64,000 nt of DNA from Nocardioides palaemonis (GCF_018275325.1 NZ_JAGVQR010000004.1:310001-374000), one strand, 5' to 3'; shown: positions 43,173 through 52,688, counted from the stretch's first letter. The notes: generated by a model from the letters alone, not told the origin. A program made the numbers and translations.

Positions 43173-43949
43173 CTACCCCTGCACGGGCGAGGTGAGCAGG
43201 TCGTCGACGAGCCACTCGCCGTCCACCCGCTGCATCGACAGCGTCACCTGGTCCTTGTAGACGACCGGCTCGGCGCTCAGCTTGTTGGTAGTCGGGCGGT
43301 CGACGAAGACCAGCACCTGCACGCGGTCGTCGGTGGCCCGCACGATCCCGGAGGCGACCACCTCGGCGCTCACCCGGGTGCGGGTCTGCGGGGCGTTCTC
43401 CTGCAGCACCGCGAAGAGCTTGTCGTACTCCTGGCGGTAGGAGCCGGTCATCAGCGCCTGCGCCGCGCGCTGGTCCTCGTCGAGGTGCTCGTAGTCGTAG
43501 GACAGCACGGGCACGACCGCCCGCTCGGCCGCGACCTGCGCCTCGCGCGCCGCGGTGCTGGCCTCGCCACCGTCGGCGGCGGAGGCCGTCCAGGTCCAGC
43601 CCGCGACCGCCACCAGGCCGGCGGCCACGATGCCCAGGCCGGCCAGCAGCCAGCCGGGGACGGCGCGGCGGGGTCTCGTGACGGGCGCCGGGGCGCCCTC
43701 CTCGACCGGCGGCTGCGCCGGAGCGTCCTCCTCGACCGGCGGCTCGGCCGGGTGCTCCGGGTGCTCGGCGTCGTACGCCGCCCGCGCAGCGGGGTCGAGC
43801 AGCACCTTGGCTGCCCGGTTGAGCGCGTCGAAGCGGCGGTCGCCGGGCTCGAGGTCGGCGATCTGCGACTTCCAGGCCGCGCGCACCTCGTCGGTGGAGG
43901 CGTCGCGCGCGACGTCGAGGAGGTCGTACCAGGTGGGTGCGTCGCTCAC
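43173..43949 (-). CDS. Mce-associated membrane protein with J-like domain lacking HPD
   Basis: 258 residues. The N-terminal 60 residues read as a J-domain (WYDLLDVARDASTDEVRAAW, FDALNRAAKVLLDPAARAAYD) but the loop that should contain HPD is ADLEPGDRR, so DnaK activation is unlikely. A Pro/Glu linker (two PPVEE-x-APA repeats, partly encoded by a dispersed element), one transmembrane helix (about 98-118) and an extracytoplasmic SnoaL/NTF2-like Mce-associated domain follow, ending MQRVDGEWLVDDLLTSP. The GTG overlaps the stop of the preceding Mce-associated gene. It is the last gene of the mce operon. Confidence 0.85.
   Translation of the reverse strand: MSDAPTWYDLLDVARDASTDEVRAAWKSQIADLEPGDRRFDALNRAAKVLLDPAARAAYDAEHPEHPAEPPVEEDAPAQPPVEEGAPAPVTRPRRAVPGWLLAGLGIVAAGLVAVAGWTWTASAADGGEASTAAREAQVAAERAVVPVLSYDYEHLDEDQRAAQALMTGSYRQEYDKLFAVLQENAPQTRTRVSAEVVASGIVRATDDRVQVLVFVDRPTTNKLSAEPVVYKDQVTLSMQRVDGEWLVDDLLTSPVQG
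43671..43712. repeat. dispersed element inside the J-like protein gene
   Basis: GGTCTCGTGACGGGCGCCGG through CCCTCCTCGACCGGCGG matches the intergenic copies at 15100, 23866 and 60205. Read on the minus strand it encodes PPVEEGAPAPVTRP of the linker. Confidence 0.65.
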
Positions 43950-44614
43950 GGGGTGCTCCCCTCGGTCGCGCCGGCTCCGTCGGCCTCGTCGGAGGGGCTG
44001 CTGACGGGAGTGAAGTCGTCGACGAGCCACTCGCCCTCGGTCCTGACCAGGTCGACGGTGAAGCGGAACGGCAGCGGCTCCTGGTCGACGGTGCGCGCCT
44101 TCTTGCCGCTGCCCTGGGCATAGCTGTCGGTGAACGCCCCTGCCACGAGGACCCGGGCGGAGTCGTCGTCGATCGAGGAGACGGCCGTCGCGAAGACGTC
44201 GGCGCTGCGGGTGATGCCACCCTGGGCGACCAGCTGCTCGGCGGTGGCGACCTCCTTGTCGAAGTCGGCGGCGAACTTCGGCGTGATCACCTCGCGGACC
44301 TGCTCGCGGTAGGCCGGCATCTCCCCCGACCCGTCGACCATGTCGGGGCTGTAGGTGCCGAGCCGCTTCACGAACTGGCTGGTCAGGCTCATCACCTGCT
44401 CGCGCTCGGCCGGGTGGTCGAGGCCGCCGGCGGCGTCCGCCCGGCCGGTGTGCTCCCACACCAGGACCGCCGTGGCGGCGGCGACCACCACGACGAGGGC
44501 GGCGGCGAGCAGCGTCCGCCCGCGCGGTCGCCGGCGCGGCTCGCCCGCAGGGGCGGTGTCGGTTACGGGCGCGGCGACGTCGTCGCGCACGGCCCCCTCG
44601 GTCGTCAGTGACAT
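43946..44614 (-). CDS. Mce-associated membrane protein
   Basis: 222 residues: an N-terminal cytoplasmic tail with a basic RRRPRGR patch, one transmembrane helix (about 34-53) and an extracytoplasmic domain ending FTVDLVRTEGEWLVDDFTPV, the usual signature of Mam/Mas proteins encoded after mce genes. They are thought to stabilise the Mce complex. A GGAGGG site precedes the ATG by 8 nt. The gap to mceF is 52 bp; the stop overlaps the next gene by GTGA. Confidence 0.88.
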   Translation of the reverse strand: MSLTTEGAVRDDVAAPVTDTAPAGEPRRRPRGRTLLAAALVVVVAAATAVLVWEHTGRADAAGGLDHPAEREQVMSLTSQFVKRLGTYSPDMVDGSGEMPAYREQVREVITPKFAADFDKEVATAEQLVAQGGITRSADVFATAVSSIDDDSARVLVAGAFTDSYAQGSGKKARTVDQEPLPFRFTVDLVRTEGEWLVDDFTPVSSPSDEADGAGATEGSTP

Positions 44615-44666
44615 GGGTGTTCCCTCCCTCGGGACGTCCGGACCCTCTCCCAGGGGTCCGACAGGG

Positions 44667-45977
44667 TCAACGACGCCCCGTGCCCGGGGTCACGCCCTCC
44701 CCGGTGAGCGGCTCGAGGTAGAGCCACTTCCAGGTGTCGTCGCCGAGCGTGGTCGGCGCCGGGACGCGGGCGCCGGTGAGCCGGCGGATGGCGGCCGGGT
44801 CGGTGATCGTCCGTCCGGTGTCCGGGTCGTAGGCCAGGTCGGCCGGGCCCCAGCCGGTGGCCGGTCGCGGCGACTGGATGTTCTGCGCGCCGCGGGAGTT
44901 GGTGCCCGGCCCCGCGGTGCAGCCGGCCTGCTCATTCATCGGGGCGTTGCTGCCGTCGAGCGGCGAGCGCCGGTCGGTGCCCTCGTAGCCCTTCAGGCAC
45001 ACCGGCGGGTTGGGCTGGAGCACCAGGCCGAAGTGGGCGTCGTAGAGCCCCGACCCCGGTGACTTGGACACGACCGTGAAGCCGCCCTCGACGACGTACG
45101 GGTAGATCACGAGCAGCTGCTCGACGCCGTCGAGGTGCTTGACGACCACCTCGCCGGTGGTGACCAGGTTGTTGATCAGCTCGCCGAGGTCGACCTCGTT
45201 GGCCTCGAGGAAGGTGCGCAGCTCATTGGCACTGGCCGACCCGGTGTCGATGAGGTCGCGCAGGTCCTGGTCGCGCCCGGCGACCGTCGTGGTGAAGCTC
45301 GACAGGTCCCGGGCGAAGCGCCGGAAGGCGCCCTCGGAGTCGACCTGCCCCTGCAGCACGGTGTTGCTGTCGCGGATCAGGTCGACGGTGACGTCGAAGT
45401 TCTCGTCGGCGGCCGCGATGAAGGCGTTGCTCGAGTCGATGATCGTCTGCAGGTCCTGGCCGGCGCCGCCGAGCGCGAGGCCGAGCTCGGTGGTGACGGT
45501 GCGGAGGTCGTCCTGGTCGACGCTGCGCACGGTCTCGTCGAGGTGGGTGAGCAGCGTGTCGGTCTGGATCGGCGTCGCGGTGCGGTCGCGGGCGATCTCG
45601 GAGCCGTCACGGAGGTAGGGCCCCCGGTCGCTCTGCGGCTGGAGCTCGACGTACTGCTCGCCCACCGCCGAGCGGTTGCCGACCAGCGCGTGCGCGTCGG
45701 CCGGGATGCCCGCGAACTCGTCGTCGATGTCGAGGACCAGGTCGACGCCGTCAGCGGTGAGCTCGAGCCGGTCGACCTGGCCGACCCGGACCCCGCGGTA
45801 GGACACCTCTGCCCCGGCGAACGCGCCGCCGGAGTCGGCGAAGTGGGCGACCACGGAGTAGTCCTGGTCGACCAGCAGCCGGTCGAGGCGGGCGTAGCGC
45901 GCGCCGACGAAGCTCACGCCGAGCAGCGTGATCAGCGCGAAGACGAGCAGCTGGACCTTGGTGCGGCGGGTGATCAT
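44667..45977 (-). CDS. Mce family protein, MceF position
   Basis: 436 residues. One N-terminal membrane helix (QLLVFALITLLGVSFVGARY) is followed by the MlaD/MCE domain (about 40-115, with VSYRGVRVGQVDRLEL and VGEQYVELQPQ), a long helical region and a C-terminal extension rich in Gly/Pro. Six such proteins form the lipid-conducting tube of Mce transporters spanning the envelope. The ATG overlaps the mceE stop (ATGA). Position letters are assigned from gene order, not from similarity to a particular mycobacterial operon. Confidence 0.92.
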   Translation of the reverse strand: MITRRTKVQLLVFALITLLGVSFVGARYARLDRLLVDQDYSVVAHFADSGGAFAGAEVSYRGVRVGQVDRLELTADGVDLVLDIDDEFAGIPADAHALVGNRSAVGEQYVELQPQSDRGPYLRDGSEIARDRTATPIQTDTLLTHLDETVRSVDQDDLRTVTTELGLALGGAGQDLQTIIDSSNAFIAAADENFDVTVDLIRDSNTVLQGQVDSEGAFRRFARDLSSFTTTVAGRDQDLRDLIDTGSASANELRTFLEANEVDLGELINNLVTTGEVVVKHLDGVEQLLVIYPYVVEGGFTVVSKSPGSGLYDAHFGLVLQPNPPVCLKGYEGTDRRSPLDGSNAPMNEQAGCTAGPGTNSRGAQNIQSPRPATGWGPADLAYDPDTGRTITDPAAIRRLTGARVPAPTTLGDDTWKWLYLEPLTGEGVTPGTGRR

Positions 45978-47443
45978 CGCGTCACCAGTCCCGGGACCAG
46001 GAGGCTGACCAGCGCGGGGTCGTAGCTCTCGGTGAGCTCGCGGACCGTCGGTCCGCGGCGGGAGTCCGGTGGCGAGGATCGCGCCCCGGTGCCGGGTCGT
46101 GGCAGACCGGGGATGGAGATGGTCGGCAGCGGCGGGATCGTCGGCAGCGTCGGGAGGGTCGAGGGCAGCTCGGTCGGCAGCGTCGGCAGCGGGGTCGACG
46201 TCCCGCCGGTGCTGCACAGGCCCGGCACCGGGTACTGCTGGCAGACCACCTCGATGACGGACCCGGGCAGGCCGAGGCAGGCACTGGGGTCGCCCTTGCG
46301 CAGGCCCTCGAGGCACTTGTTGATCGCGTCGAGCGCGTCCTGGCACAGCTTGCTGGTGTCGGGCAGCGGGCCGTCCTGCGGCAGCTGGCTGAGCGGGATG
46401 CAGGCCTCGGTGGGCAGCGTGGTCGGGATCGTGGTGGGGATCGTCGTCAGGTCGACGTCGAGGGTGATCGACAGGTTGGTGTAGTCGCCCATGTGCAGGT
46501 TGCGCGCGACCTGCGGGTCGCGGCCGACCACCTCGTCCACGAACGGGTAGGTGAGGAAGACGTTGAAGGCGTTGGTGAAGTCGTCGCCCGAGGCGGCGAG
46601 CTGGGTGAGCACCGGGTCGAGGCGCTCGAGCGAGGTGATGGTGACGCCCTTGGACCGGGCGATGACGTCGACCGCCACCGACGAGAGCCGGTCGAGCGCG
46701 CCCAGCATCTCGACCAGGTCGTCGCGCTGGCGGTCGATGGAGTCGAGCGCGCTCGGCAGCTCGTCGAGCGCCTTGTCGATGGTGGGCAGCTGCTTCTCCG
46801 CCTCGATGGCGAGCCGGTTGAGCTGCTCGATCGCGTCGACGATGTCGGCCTTGTTGTCGTCGAGCTGGCCGGTGAAGGTGCGCAGCTGGCGCAGCACCGA
46901 CCGGGCGGAGTCCTCACGGCCCTCGAGCGCGGTGTTGAGCTCCTGGCTGATGGTCTTGAGCTGGGCGACGCCGCCGCCGTTGAGCAGCAGGCTCAGGGCG
47001 CCGAGGACCTCCTCGACCTCCGGGTTGCGCCCGGAGCGGTCGATCTCGATGACGTCGCCGTCGGCGAGCCTGTTGCTGCTCGCGCCCTGCTCGGGCGCGC
47101 TCAGCTCGACGAACTTCTCCCCCAGCAGGCTGGTCTGGCGCAGCTCGGCGACCGCGTTGTCCGGGAGGTCGACGTCGCGCCGCAGCTCGAGGGTGACGAG
47201 CGCCTGGTAGCCCTCGAGGTCGATCTCGCTGACCCGGCCGACGCTGACGTCGTTGACCTTGACCGTCGACTGCGGGACGAGGTCGAGGACGTCGGCGAAC
47301 TCCACCTCGACCGTCATCGGGTCGTCGCCGACGTCGGGGCCACCAGGCAGCGGCAGGCCGTAGACGCTCGCGTCGCAGCCCGCGAGCGCCGTCGCCAGAG
47401 CCACACCGACGACGAGGGCGCCCAGCCGTCGCAACCGCTTCAT
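45974..47443 (-). CDS. Mce family lipoprotein, MceE position
   Basis: 489 residues. A type II signal ends in LAGC (Cys near residue 23), so this is the lipid-anchored Mce subunit, as MceE (LprK-type) proteins are. The MCE domain (about 45-120) and helical region are followed by a Pro/Thr-rich tail of repeated LPT units near residues 430-460 and several Cys pairs (CQDALD, NKCLEG, ACLGLP, VCQQ) that may form disulfides. A GGAGGTGG site lies just before the ATG, which overlaps the mceD stop. Confidence 0.92.
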   Translation of the reverse strand: MKRLRRLGALVVGVALATALAGCDASVYGLPLPGGPDVGDDPMTVEVEFADVLDLVPQSTVKVNDVSVGRVSEIDLEGYQALVTLELRRDVDLPDNAVAELRQTSLLGEKFVELSAPEQGASSNRLADGDVIEIDRSGRNPEVEEVLGALSLLLNGGGVAQLKTISQELNTALEGREDSARSVLRQLRTFTGQLDDNKADIVDAIEQLNRLAIEAEKQLPTIDKALDELPSALDSIDRQRDDLVEMLGALDRLSSVAVDVIARSKGVTITSLERLDPVLTQLAASGDDFTNAFNVFLTYPFVDEVVGRDPQVARNLHMGDYTNLSITLDVDLTTIPTTIPTTLPTEACIPLSQLPQDGPLPDTSKLCQDALDAINKCLEGLRKGDPSACLGLPGSVIEVVCQQYPVPGLCSTGGTSTPLPTLPTELPSTLPTLPTIPPLPTISIPGLPRPGTGARSSPPDSRRGPTVRELTESYDPALVSLLVPGLVTR

Positions 47444-48585
47444 CGCTCCACCTCCACGAGTCCGCCGAGGGTCGGGTCGAAGACGTCCTGCGCCGCGATC
47501 CGCCCCGACCCGGACAGCGCGCCCGGCCGGCTGCGGTCGAGCAGCCGGGTGATCGCGTCGCACGCCTGCTCCGACCGGTCCACCTGCCCGACGAAGCCGC
47601 ACAGGAACGCGGCGGGGTCGGCGTTGAGCTGGTTGAGCGACTCCCCGAAGTTGGCCCGCTGGTCGAGCGTGCCGGCCTGCGGGTTGTAGGTCAGCGCGAG
47701 GTTGTTGAGCGCGCCCGGGGCGACGTGCAGGATCTCGTCGAGCGCGTCGCGCTGGCGCACCAGCACCTTCGAGACCCGGTTGAGCCCGGAGATGTTGCGG
47801 GTCAGCGATTCCTTGTTCTCCTGCACGAACCCCTTCACCGCGGTCAGCGCCACCGACAGGTTGCGGACGGCGGCCACCAGCTCCTGGCGCTCGCCGTCGA
47901 GCATGGTCGAGACGTCGGCGAGCGACTGGTTGAACCGGCGCACCGTCTGGTCGTTGTCGGCCAGCGTCTTCATGAAGCCCTCCAGCGCCTTCACCGACCC
48001 GAACAGCTCCTCCTTGTTGTTCGAGAGCGTCGAGGTCAGCCGGGAGAAGTCGGACAGGGTCTGGCGGAAGGTCGTCCCCTGGCCGCCGAAGTTGTCGGCG
48101 GTGACCGACAGCAGGTCCGACAGCGCGCCTCTCCGGTTGGCGCCGCGGGGGCCGAGCGCCACGTTGAGCCGGTCGAGGCTGTCGTAGATCTGGTCGAGCT
48201 CGAGCGGCTGCGCGGTGTCCTCCACGGAGAGCTCCGCGCCGTCGGAGAGCACCTTCCCTGAGCCGCTGTAGGCCGGGGTGAGCTGGACGTAGCGGTCGCC
48301 GACCACCGACGGCGCGACGATGACCGCGCGGGCGTCGGCCGGGAGGCGTACGTCCTCGTCGTAGGTCATCGTGACCGTCACGTCGGTGCCGGTGGGCTCC
48401 ACGCGGGTCACCGTGCCGACCGGCACGCCGAGGACCCGCACGTCGCTGCCCTCGTAGACCGAGATGGCGCGCGGGAAGTGGGCGACGACGGTCCGCGAGG
48501 TGTCGCCGCCGAGGAAGCTGACGGCCGAGGCGACCACGAAGCCGAGGACGACGAGGGGGACGAGGAGGCGCTTGACGAGGTCCAT
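47440..48585 (-). CDS. Mce family protein, MceD position
   Basis: 381 residues with an N-terminal helix (LLVPLVVLGFVVASAVSFL), the MCE domain (about 33-110: VRVLGVPVGTVTRVEP, VGDRYVQLTP) and a helical part rich in coiled-coil heptads (DFSRLTSTLSNNKEELF). The start lies 2 bp after the mceC stop. Part of the substrate-conducting hexamer. Confidence 0.92.
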   Translation of the reverse strand: MDLVKRLLVPLVVLGFVVASAVSFLGGDTSRTVVAHFPRAISVYEGSDVRVLGVPVGTVTRVEPTGTDVTVTMTYDEDVRLPADARAVIVAPSVVGDRYVQLTPAYSGSGKVLSDGAELSVEDTAQPLELDQIYDSLDRLNVALGPRGANRRGALSDLLSVTADNFGGQGTTFRQTLSDFSRLTSTLSNNKEELFGSVKALEGFMKTLADNDQTVRRFNQSLADVSTMLDGERQELVAAVRNLSVALTAVKGFVQENKESLTRNISGLNRVSKVLVRQRDALDEILHVAPGALNNLALTYNPQAGTLDQRANFGESLNQLNADPAAFLCGFVGQVDRSEQACDAITRLLDRSRPGALSGSGRIAAQDVFDPTLGGLVEVER

Positions 48586-48587
48586 GG

Positions 48588-49550
48588 TCAGCCCACCTGC
48601 GGGACGGGCGGGAAGTTGGAGATCCAGGTGTCGAACCACGGACCGGTGCCGAGGGTGTTGGCGAAGACGCGGTAGAACGGCGCCATCAGCCGGAGGCTGC
48701 TGTCGATGTTGTCCTCGTTCTTGTTGAGCACGGCGACGACGTTCTCCAGGTGGGCCAGCGCGGGCGCGAGGTCGGCGCGCGACTGGCGCACCAGCTTGGT
48801 CAGCTCCTTGGACAGCCGGGTGCTCGACACCAGCAGCTCGTGGACCGCGTCGCGGCGGGCGACGAGCGCCCGGAACAGCACGTCGCTGTCCTTCATCAGC
48901 GCGATGATGTCCTGGTCGCGCTCGTCGAGCACCGTCGAGACGCGCTGCAGGTTCTGCAGGAGCGTGTTGAGCTGGGCGTCCTTGGCGGCGACGTTGGACG
49001 AGAGCCGGCTCAGACCGCTGAGCGCGCCGCGGAACTCCTCGGGGGTGTTGCGGGTCAGGTCGGCCAGCGTGGTCAGCGACTCGGCGAGCTGGTCGGTGTC
49101 GATCTTCTCCGAGGTGGAGGCGAGGCCCTCGAACGCGTCGACCACGTCGAACGGCGACGACGTCCGCTCGGCGGGGATGGTCGCGCCCTCGTCGAGCTGG
49201 CCGCCGCCGGCCGGCTCGAGGGCGAGGAACATCGACCCGAGGACGGTCTTCACCTTGATCGCGGCGCCGGTGTCGGCGCCGAAGGCTGCGTCGTCCTGGA
49301 CCTTGAAGGTCACCCGGACCCGGTCGCCGTCGAGGGCGATGTCGTCGACCTTGCCGACGCGTACGCCGGCGATGCGGACCTCGTCGTCGACCTGCAGGCC
49401 GCCGGCCTCGGTGAAGAGCGCGTGGTAGGTCTCGCCGCCGCCGATGACCGGCAGGTCGTCGGCGCGCAGCGCGGCCACGACGACCAGGACCAGCACGACG
49501 AGGCTGACCGCGCCGACGACGACGGGATTGCGCTCCCGGAAGGGCTTCAT
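48588..49550 (-). CDS. Mce family protein, MceC position
   Basis: 320 residues: membrane helix (VVGAVSLVVLVLVVVAAL), MCE domain (about 38-115: VRIAGVRVGKVDDIAL, GSMFLALEP) and a helical domain ending in FYRVFANTLGTGPWFDTW. The Tyr/Trp-rich end is shared with MceB. The ATG overlaps the mceB stop by 4 bp. Confidence 0.92.
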   Translation of the reverse strand: MKPFRERNPVVVGAVSLVVLVLVVVAALRADDLPVIGGGETYHALFTEAGGLQVDDEVRIAGVRVGKVDDIALDGDRVRVTFKVQDDAAFGADTGAAIKVKTVLGSMFLALEPAGGGQLDEGATIPAERTSSPFDVVDAFEGLASTSEKIDTDQLAESLTTLADLTRNTPEEFRGALSGLSRLSSNVAAKDAQLNTLLQNLQRVSTVLDERDQDIIALMKDSDVLFRALVARRDAVHELLVSSTRLSKELTKLVRQSRADLAPALAHLENVVAVLNKNEDNIDSSLRLMAPFYRVFANTLGTGPWFDTWISNFPPVPQVG

Positions 49551-50584
49551 CCGAGATCACACCTGTCGGAGCCGGTCTGGTAGTTCACCGGCAGCGAGAC
49601 GCCGGCGGGCAGGTTGACCCGGCCCTGGAACTCGCAGAGGTAGAAGTTGAAGAACGAGCCGTAGATCGCGGTGCGGCCGATCTTGTTGAGCTTGATCGGG
49701 AGGACCTGCAGGGCGCGGTCGAGCTCGGCCTTGTTCTTGTCGACGTTGCCCGCGACCGCCCGCAGCTGCTTGATGTCGCGCACCAGCGGCGCGCGGATCC
49801 CGTCGACGAGGGACGCGGTCTCGACCGAGAGCGCGGAGACGTCCTCGAGCGAGCCGAGGATCGCGTTGCGGTCCTGCTTCAGCCCGCCCACGAGGGTCCG
49901 GAACGACTGGATCAGGCGGGTCAGCTGCTGGTCGCGGTCGGCGACGTGGTCGAGGACGAGCGACAGGTTGTCGATGAGGTCGCCGATCACCTGGTCGCGG
50001 TCGGCGAGCGTCGAGGTGACCGACGCGGTGTGCGCGAGCAGCCCCTCGAGGGTGCCGCCCTCGCCCTGGAAGACCTGGATGAGCTCGAAGGAGAGCTGGT
50101 TGACGTCCTCGGGCGACAGCGCCTGGAAGAGCGGCTTGAAGCCGTTGAAGAGGACGGTGAGGTCGAGGGCGGGCCGGGTCCGCGACAGCGGGATGGTGGA
50201 GCCCGCGGGCAGCCGGGCGGTGTCGCCGACCTCCTGGGTCAGCGAGATGTAGCGCTGGCCGACGAGGTTGCGGTAGCGGATCGAGGCGAACGTGCCGCCG
50301 TTGACCTGGGTGCCCTCGTCGACGTCGAAGGTGACCAGCGCGCGGGAGCGGTCGACGATCTCGACGTCGCCCACGGTGCCGACGCGCACGCCGGCGACGC
50401 GTACGTCGTCGCCCTTGGTGACGCCGGTGGCGTCCGTGAACTCGGCGCGGTACTCCCGCGAGGAGCCGAAGCCGAGGTTGCCGATGGTGACCACCAGCAC
50501 GCCGGTGGCGAGCGAGGTGACGAGCACGAAGACGAGCAGCTTCACCAGGTCGGCGGACGTGCGGCGGTCGAGGACGGGACTCAT
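49547..50584 (-). CDS. Mce family protein, MceB position
   Basis: 345 residues: N-terminal helix (LLVFVLVTSLATGVLVVTI), MCE domain (about 43-120: VRVAGVRVGTVGDVEIV, VGQRYISL) and a helical domain ending IYGSFFNFYLCEFQGRVNLP, the typical MceB end. The ATG overlaps the mceA stop by 4 bp. A longer upstream reading is only the antisense-compatible extension into mceA. Confidence 0.92.
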   Translation of the reverse strand: MSPVLDRRTSADLVKLLVFVLVTSLATGVLVVTIGNLGFGSSREYRAEFTDATGVTKGDDVRVAGVRVGTVGDVEIVDRSRALVTFDVDEGTQVNGGTFASIRYRNLVGQRYISLTQEVGDTARLPAGSTIPLSRTRPALDLTVLFNGFKPLFQALSPEDVNQLSFELIQVFQGEGGTLEGLLAHTASVTSTLADRDQVIGDLIDNLSLVLDHVADRDQQLTRLIQSFRTLVGGLKQDRNAILGSLEDVSALSVETASLVDGIRAPLVRDIKQLRAVAGNVDKNKAELDRALQVLPIKLNKIGRTAIYGSFFNFYLCEFQGRVNLPAGVSLPVNYQTGSDRCDLG

Positions 50585-51855
50585 CGCAGGCTCACCTCCG
50601 CGCCGCGGGCCATCGGGCCGACGAGCAGCACCCCGAGGTCGGGGACGTCGTCCGCGCTGACGCCGAGGCCGGGCGCGAGCAGCGCCTTGAGCACGGCGGA
50701 CTCGTCGCGGCCGCCCGCGAAGCCGGCGGCGGTCCCGGACCAGCCCGGGCCGACCCGGCTGGTGCCCTTGCCGGTGGGCTCGTCGATGCCGTCGACGAAG
50801 TCGGGCTGGTGGGTGACCGGGTTGCTCTGCGACCACGGTGGGTTCGGCAGCCGGCCGCAGTAGTAGCCGCGCTTGTCGCCGTAGACGGGTGCGTCCTGCG
50901 GGCCGTACGCACGGGGCTGGTTGGGGATGGTCTCCAGCACGATGTGGAGGGTGAAGCCGCGGAAGGCCTCGGCCTGGAGCTTGCCGGCGCCGACGATGCC
51001 GCCGAGCAGGCAGGGGTAGCCCGGCGCGTAGCGGGCGAGCACCTCGAGCTGGGAGGAGGCGAGCTCGCCGAGCCGGACCAGGTTGTCGCCGTTGGTGCCG
51101 GTGAAGTCCTCGGCCACCGCGGCGAACCGGGACACGTCGTTGAAGAGCGCCTTGAGCTTCTCCTCGCGGCCCTCCAGGGTCCCGGTCGTCGTGATCGTGT
51201 TGCGCAGGATGGTCGCGACCTCGGGCAGCACGTCGGCGTAGGTGTCGGAGACCTTCGCGGTCAGCCGCAGGTCGTCGACGAGCGCGGGGATCTCGGGGTT
51301 GAGCCTGGTGAGGTAGCCGTCGAGGGTCTCGAGGCTCTCGCCGAGCTGGTCGCCGCGGCCCTCGAGGGCGGTCGCGACGGCGTTCAGCGTCATGTTGAGG
51401 TCGGCCGGCTGCACCGCCCGCAGCAGCGGGTAGAGGTCGCTCAGCACCTTCTCGACCTCGGTGGAGAGCGCGGTGCGCTGGATCTCGTCGCCGGCCCGGA
51501 TCGGCCGGGCGGACGAGCCGCCCTCGGGCGGGATGAGGGAGACGTACTTCTCGCCGAACAGCGTCTTGGGCAGGATCGACGCCGTGACGTCGCGCGGGAC
51601 CTCGGCGGTGCGGTCGGGGTAGAGGCCGAGCGTGATGTCGGCGCCGTCGGCGGTCGGGACGAAGTCGAGCACCTCGCCCACGATCACCCCCCTGATCTTC
51701 ACGTCCGCGCGCTTCGGCAGCTGCAGGCCGATGCGCGAGGCGTGGACCACGACCTCGTCGTAGTCGCTGAACTTCTGGGTGAACACGCCGTAGGTGGCCC
51801 AGACGCCGGCGAGCATCACGACCAGGAACACCACGCCCAGGGACTTGCGCCTCAT
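50581..51855 (-). CDS. Mce family protein, MceA position
   Basis: 424 residues and first of the six Mce proteins: N-terminal helix (SLGVVFLVVMLAGVWATYGVF), MCE domain (about 35-110: VKIRGVIVGEVLDFVP, FGEKYVSLIPP), helical region, and a C-terminal part with a PGYPCLLGG segment and YYCGRLPNPP, as in mycobacterial MceA. The start is 7 bp after the YrbEB stop. Confidence 0.92.
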   Translation of the reverse strand: MRRKSLGVVFLVVMLAGVWATYGVFTQKFSDYDEVVVHASRIGLQLPKRADVKIRGVIVGEVLDFVPTADGADITLGLYPDRTAEVPRDVTASILPKTLFGEKYVSLIPPEGGSSARPIRAGDEIQRTALSTEVEKVLSDLYPLLRAVQPADLNMTLNAVATALEGRGDQLGESLETLDGYLTRLNPEIPALVDDLRLTAKVSDTYADVLPEVATILRNTITTTGTLEGREEKLKALFNDVSRFAAVAEDFTGTNGDNLVRLGELASSQLEVLARYAPGYPCLLGGIVGAGKLQAEAFRGFTLHIVLETIPNQPRAYGPQDAPVYGDKRGYYCGRLPNPPWSQSNPVTHQPDFVDGIDEPTGKGTSRVGPGWSGTAAGFAGGRDESAVLKALLAPGLGVSADDVPDLGVLLVGPMARGAEVSLR

Positions 51856-51862
51856 CGCCGCC

Positions 51863-52687
51863 TCACCCGGCCAGCCGCACGGTCGTGGCCGCGCCCCAGA
51901 TCGCCATGGACAGGAAGAGGTCGAGGACGTTGATCGCGACGATGCTCGTCCGCACGGCGCGGCCCACGGCGACGCCCACGCCGGCGGGGCCGCCGGACGC
52001 GGTGTAGCCGTGGTAGCAGTGGATGAGGATGACGGTGACGGCGAAGACCAGGACCTTGCCGAAGGACCACAGCACGTCGCCCGGAGGCAGGAACGCGTTG
52101 AAGTAGTGGTCGTAGGTGCCGGGTGACTGGCCGTAGATCTGGGTCACCACGAGCCGGCTCGCGAAGTAGGACGAGAGCAGGCCGACGACGTAGAGCGGGA
52201 TGATCGCGACCAGGCCGCCGACGACACGGGTGGCGACGAGGAACGGCATCGACGGGATCGCCATCACCTCGAGCGCGTCGACCTCCTCGGAGATCCGCAT
52301 CGCGCCGAGCTGGGCGGTGAAGCCGCAGCCCACGGTCGCGGCGAGCGCGATGCCGGCGACCAGCGGGGCGATCTCGCGGGTGTTGAAGTAGGCCGAGACG
52401 AAGCCGGAGAAGGCGGCGGTGCCGAGCTGGTCGAGCGCGGCGTACCCGGAGAGTCCGACCTGGGCTCCGGTGAAGAAGGTCATGCCGATGATCACGCCGA
52501 CCGTGCCGCCGATGACCGCCAGCGCGCCCGAGCCGAGGGTGACCTCGGCGAGGATCCGCAGGATCTCGCGCGGGTAGCGCCGGATCGAGCGCGGGACGGC
52601 GCGGAGCACCGCGAGGTGGAACGCGAGCTGCCCGCCGAGGCCGTCGAGCGCGTCGAGCGGCTTGGTGTGGAGGTCCTTGAGCGCCAT
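51863..52687 (-). CDS. MlaE/YrbE permease, YrbEB position
   Basis: 274 residues with five to six hydrophobic helices and the MlaE family signature (LRISEEVDALEVMAIPSMPF, in which the EEVDAL segment contacts the ATPase). With YrbEA it forms the membrane core of the Mce importer. The start is 1 bp after the YrbEA stop. Confidence 0.93.
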   Translation of the reverse strand: MALKDLHTKPLDALDGLGGQLAFHLAVLRAVPRSIRRYPREILRILAEVTLGSGALAVIGGTVGVIIGMTFFTGAQVGLSGYAALDQLGTAAFSGFVSAYFNTREIAPLVAGIALAATVGCGFTAQLGAMRISEEVDALEVMAIPSMPFLVATRVVGGLVAIIPLYVVGLLSSYFASRLVVTQIYGQSPGTYDHYFNAFLPPGDVLWSFGKVLVFAVTVILIHCYHGYTASGGPAGVGVAVGRAVRTSIVAINVLDLFLSMAIWGAATTVRLAG

Positions 52688-52688
52688 G

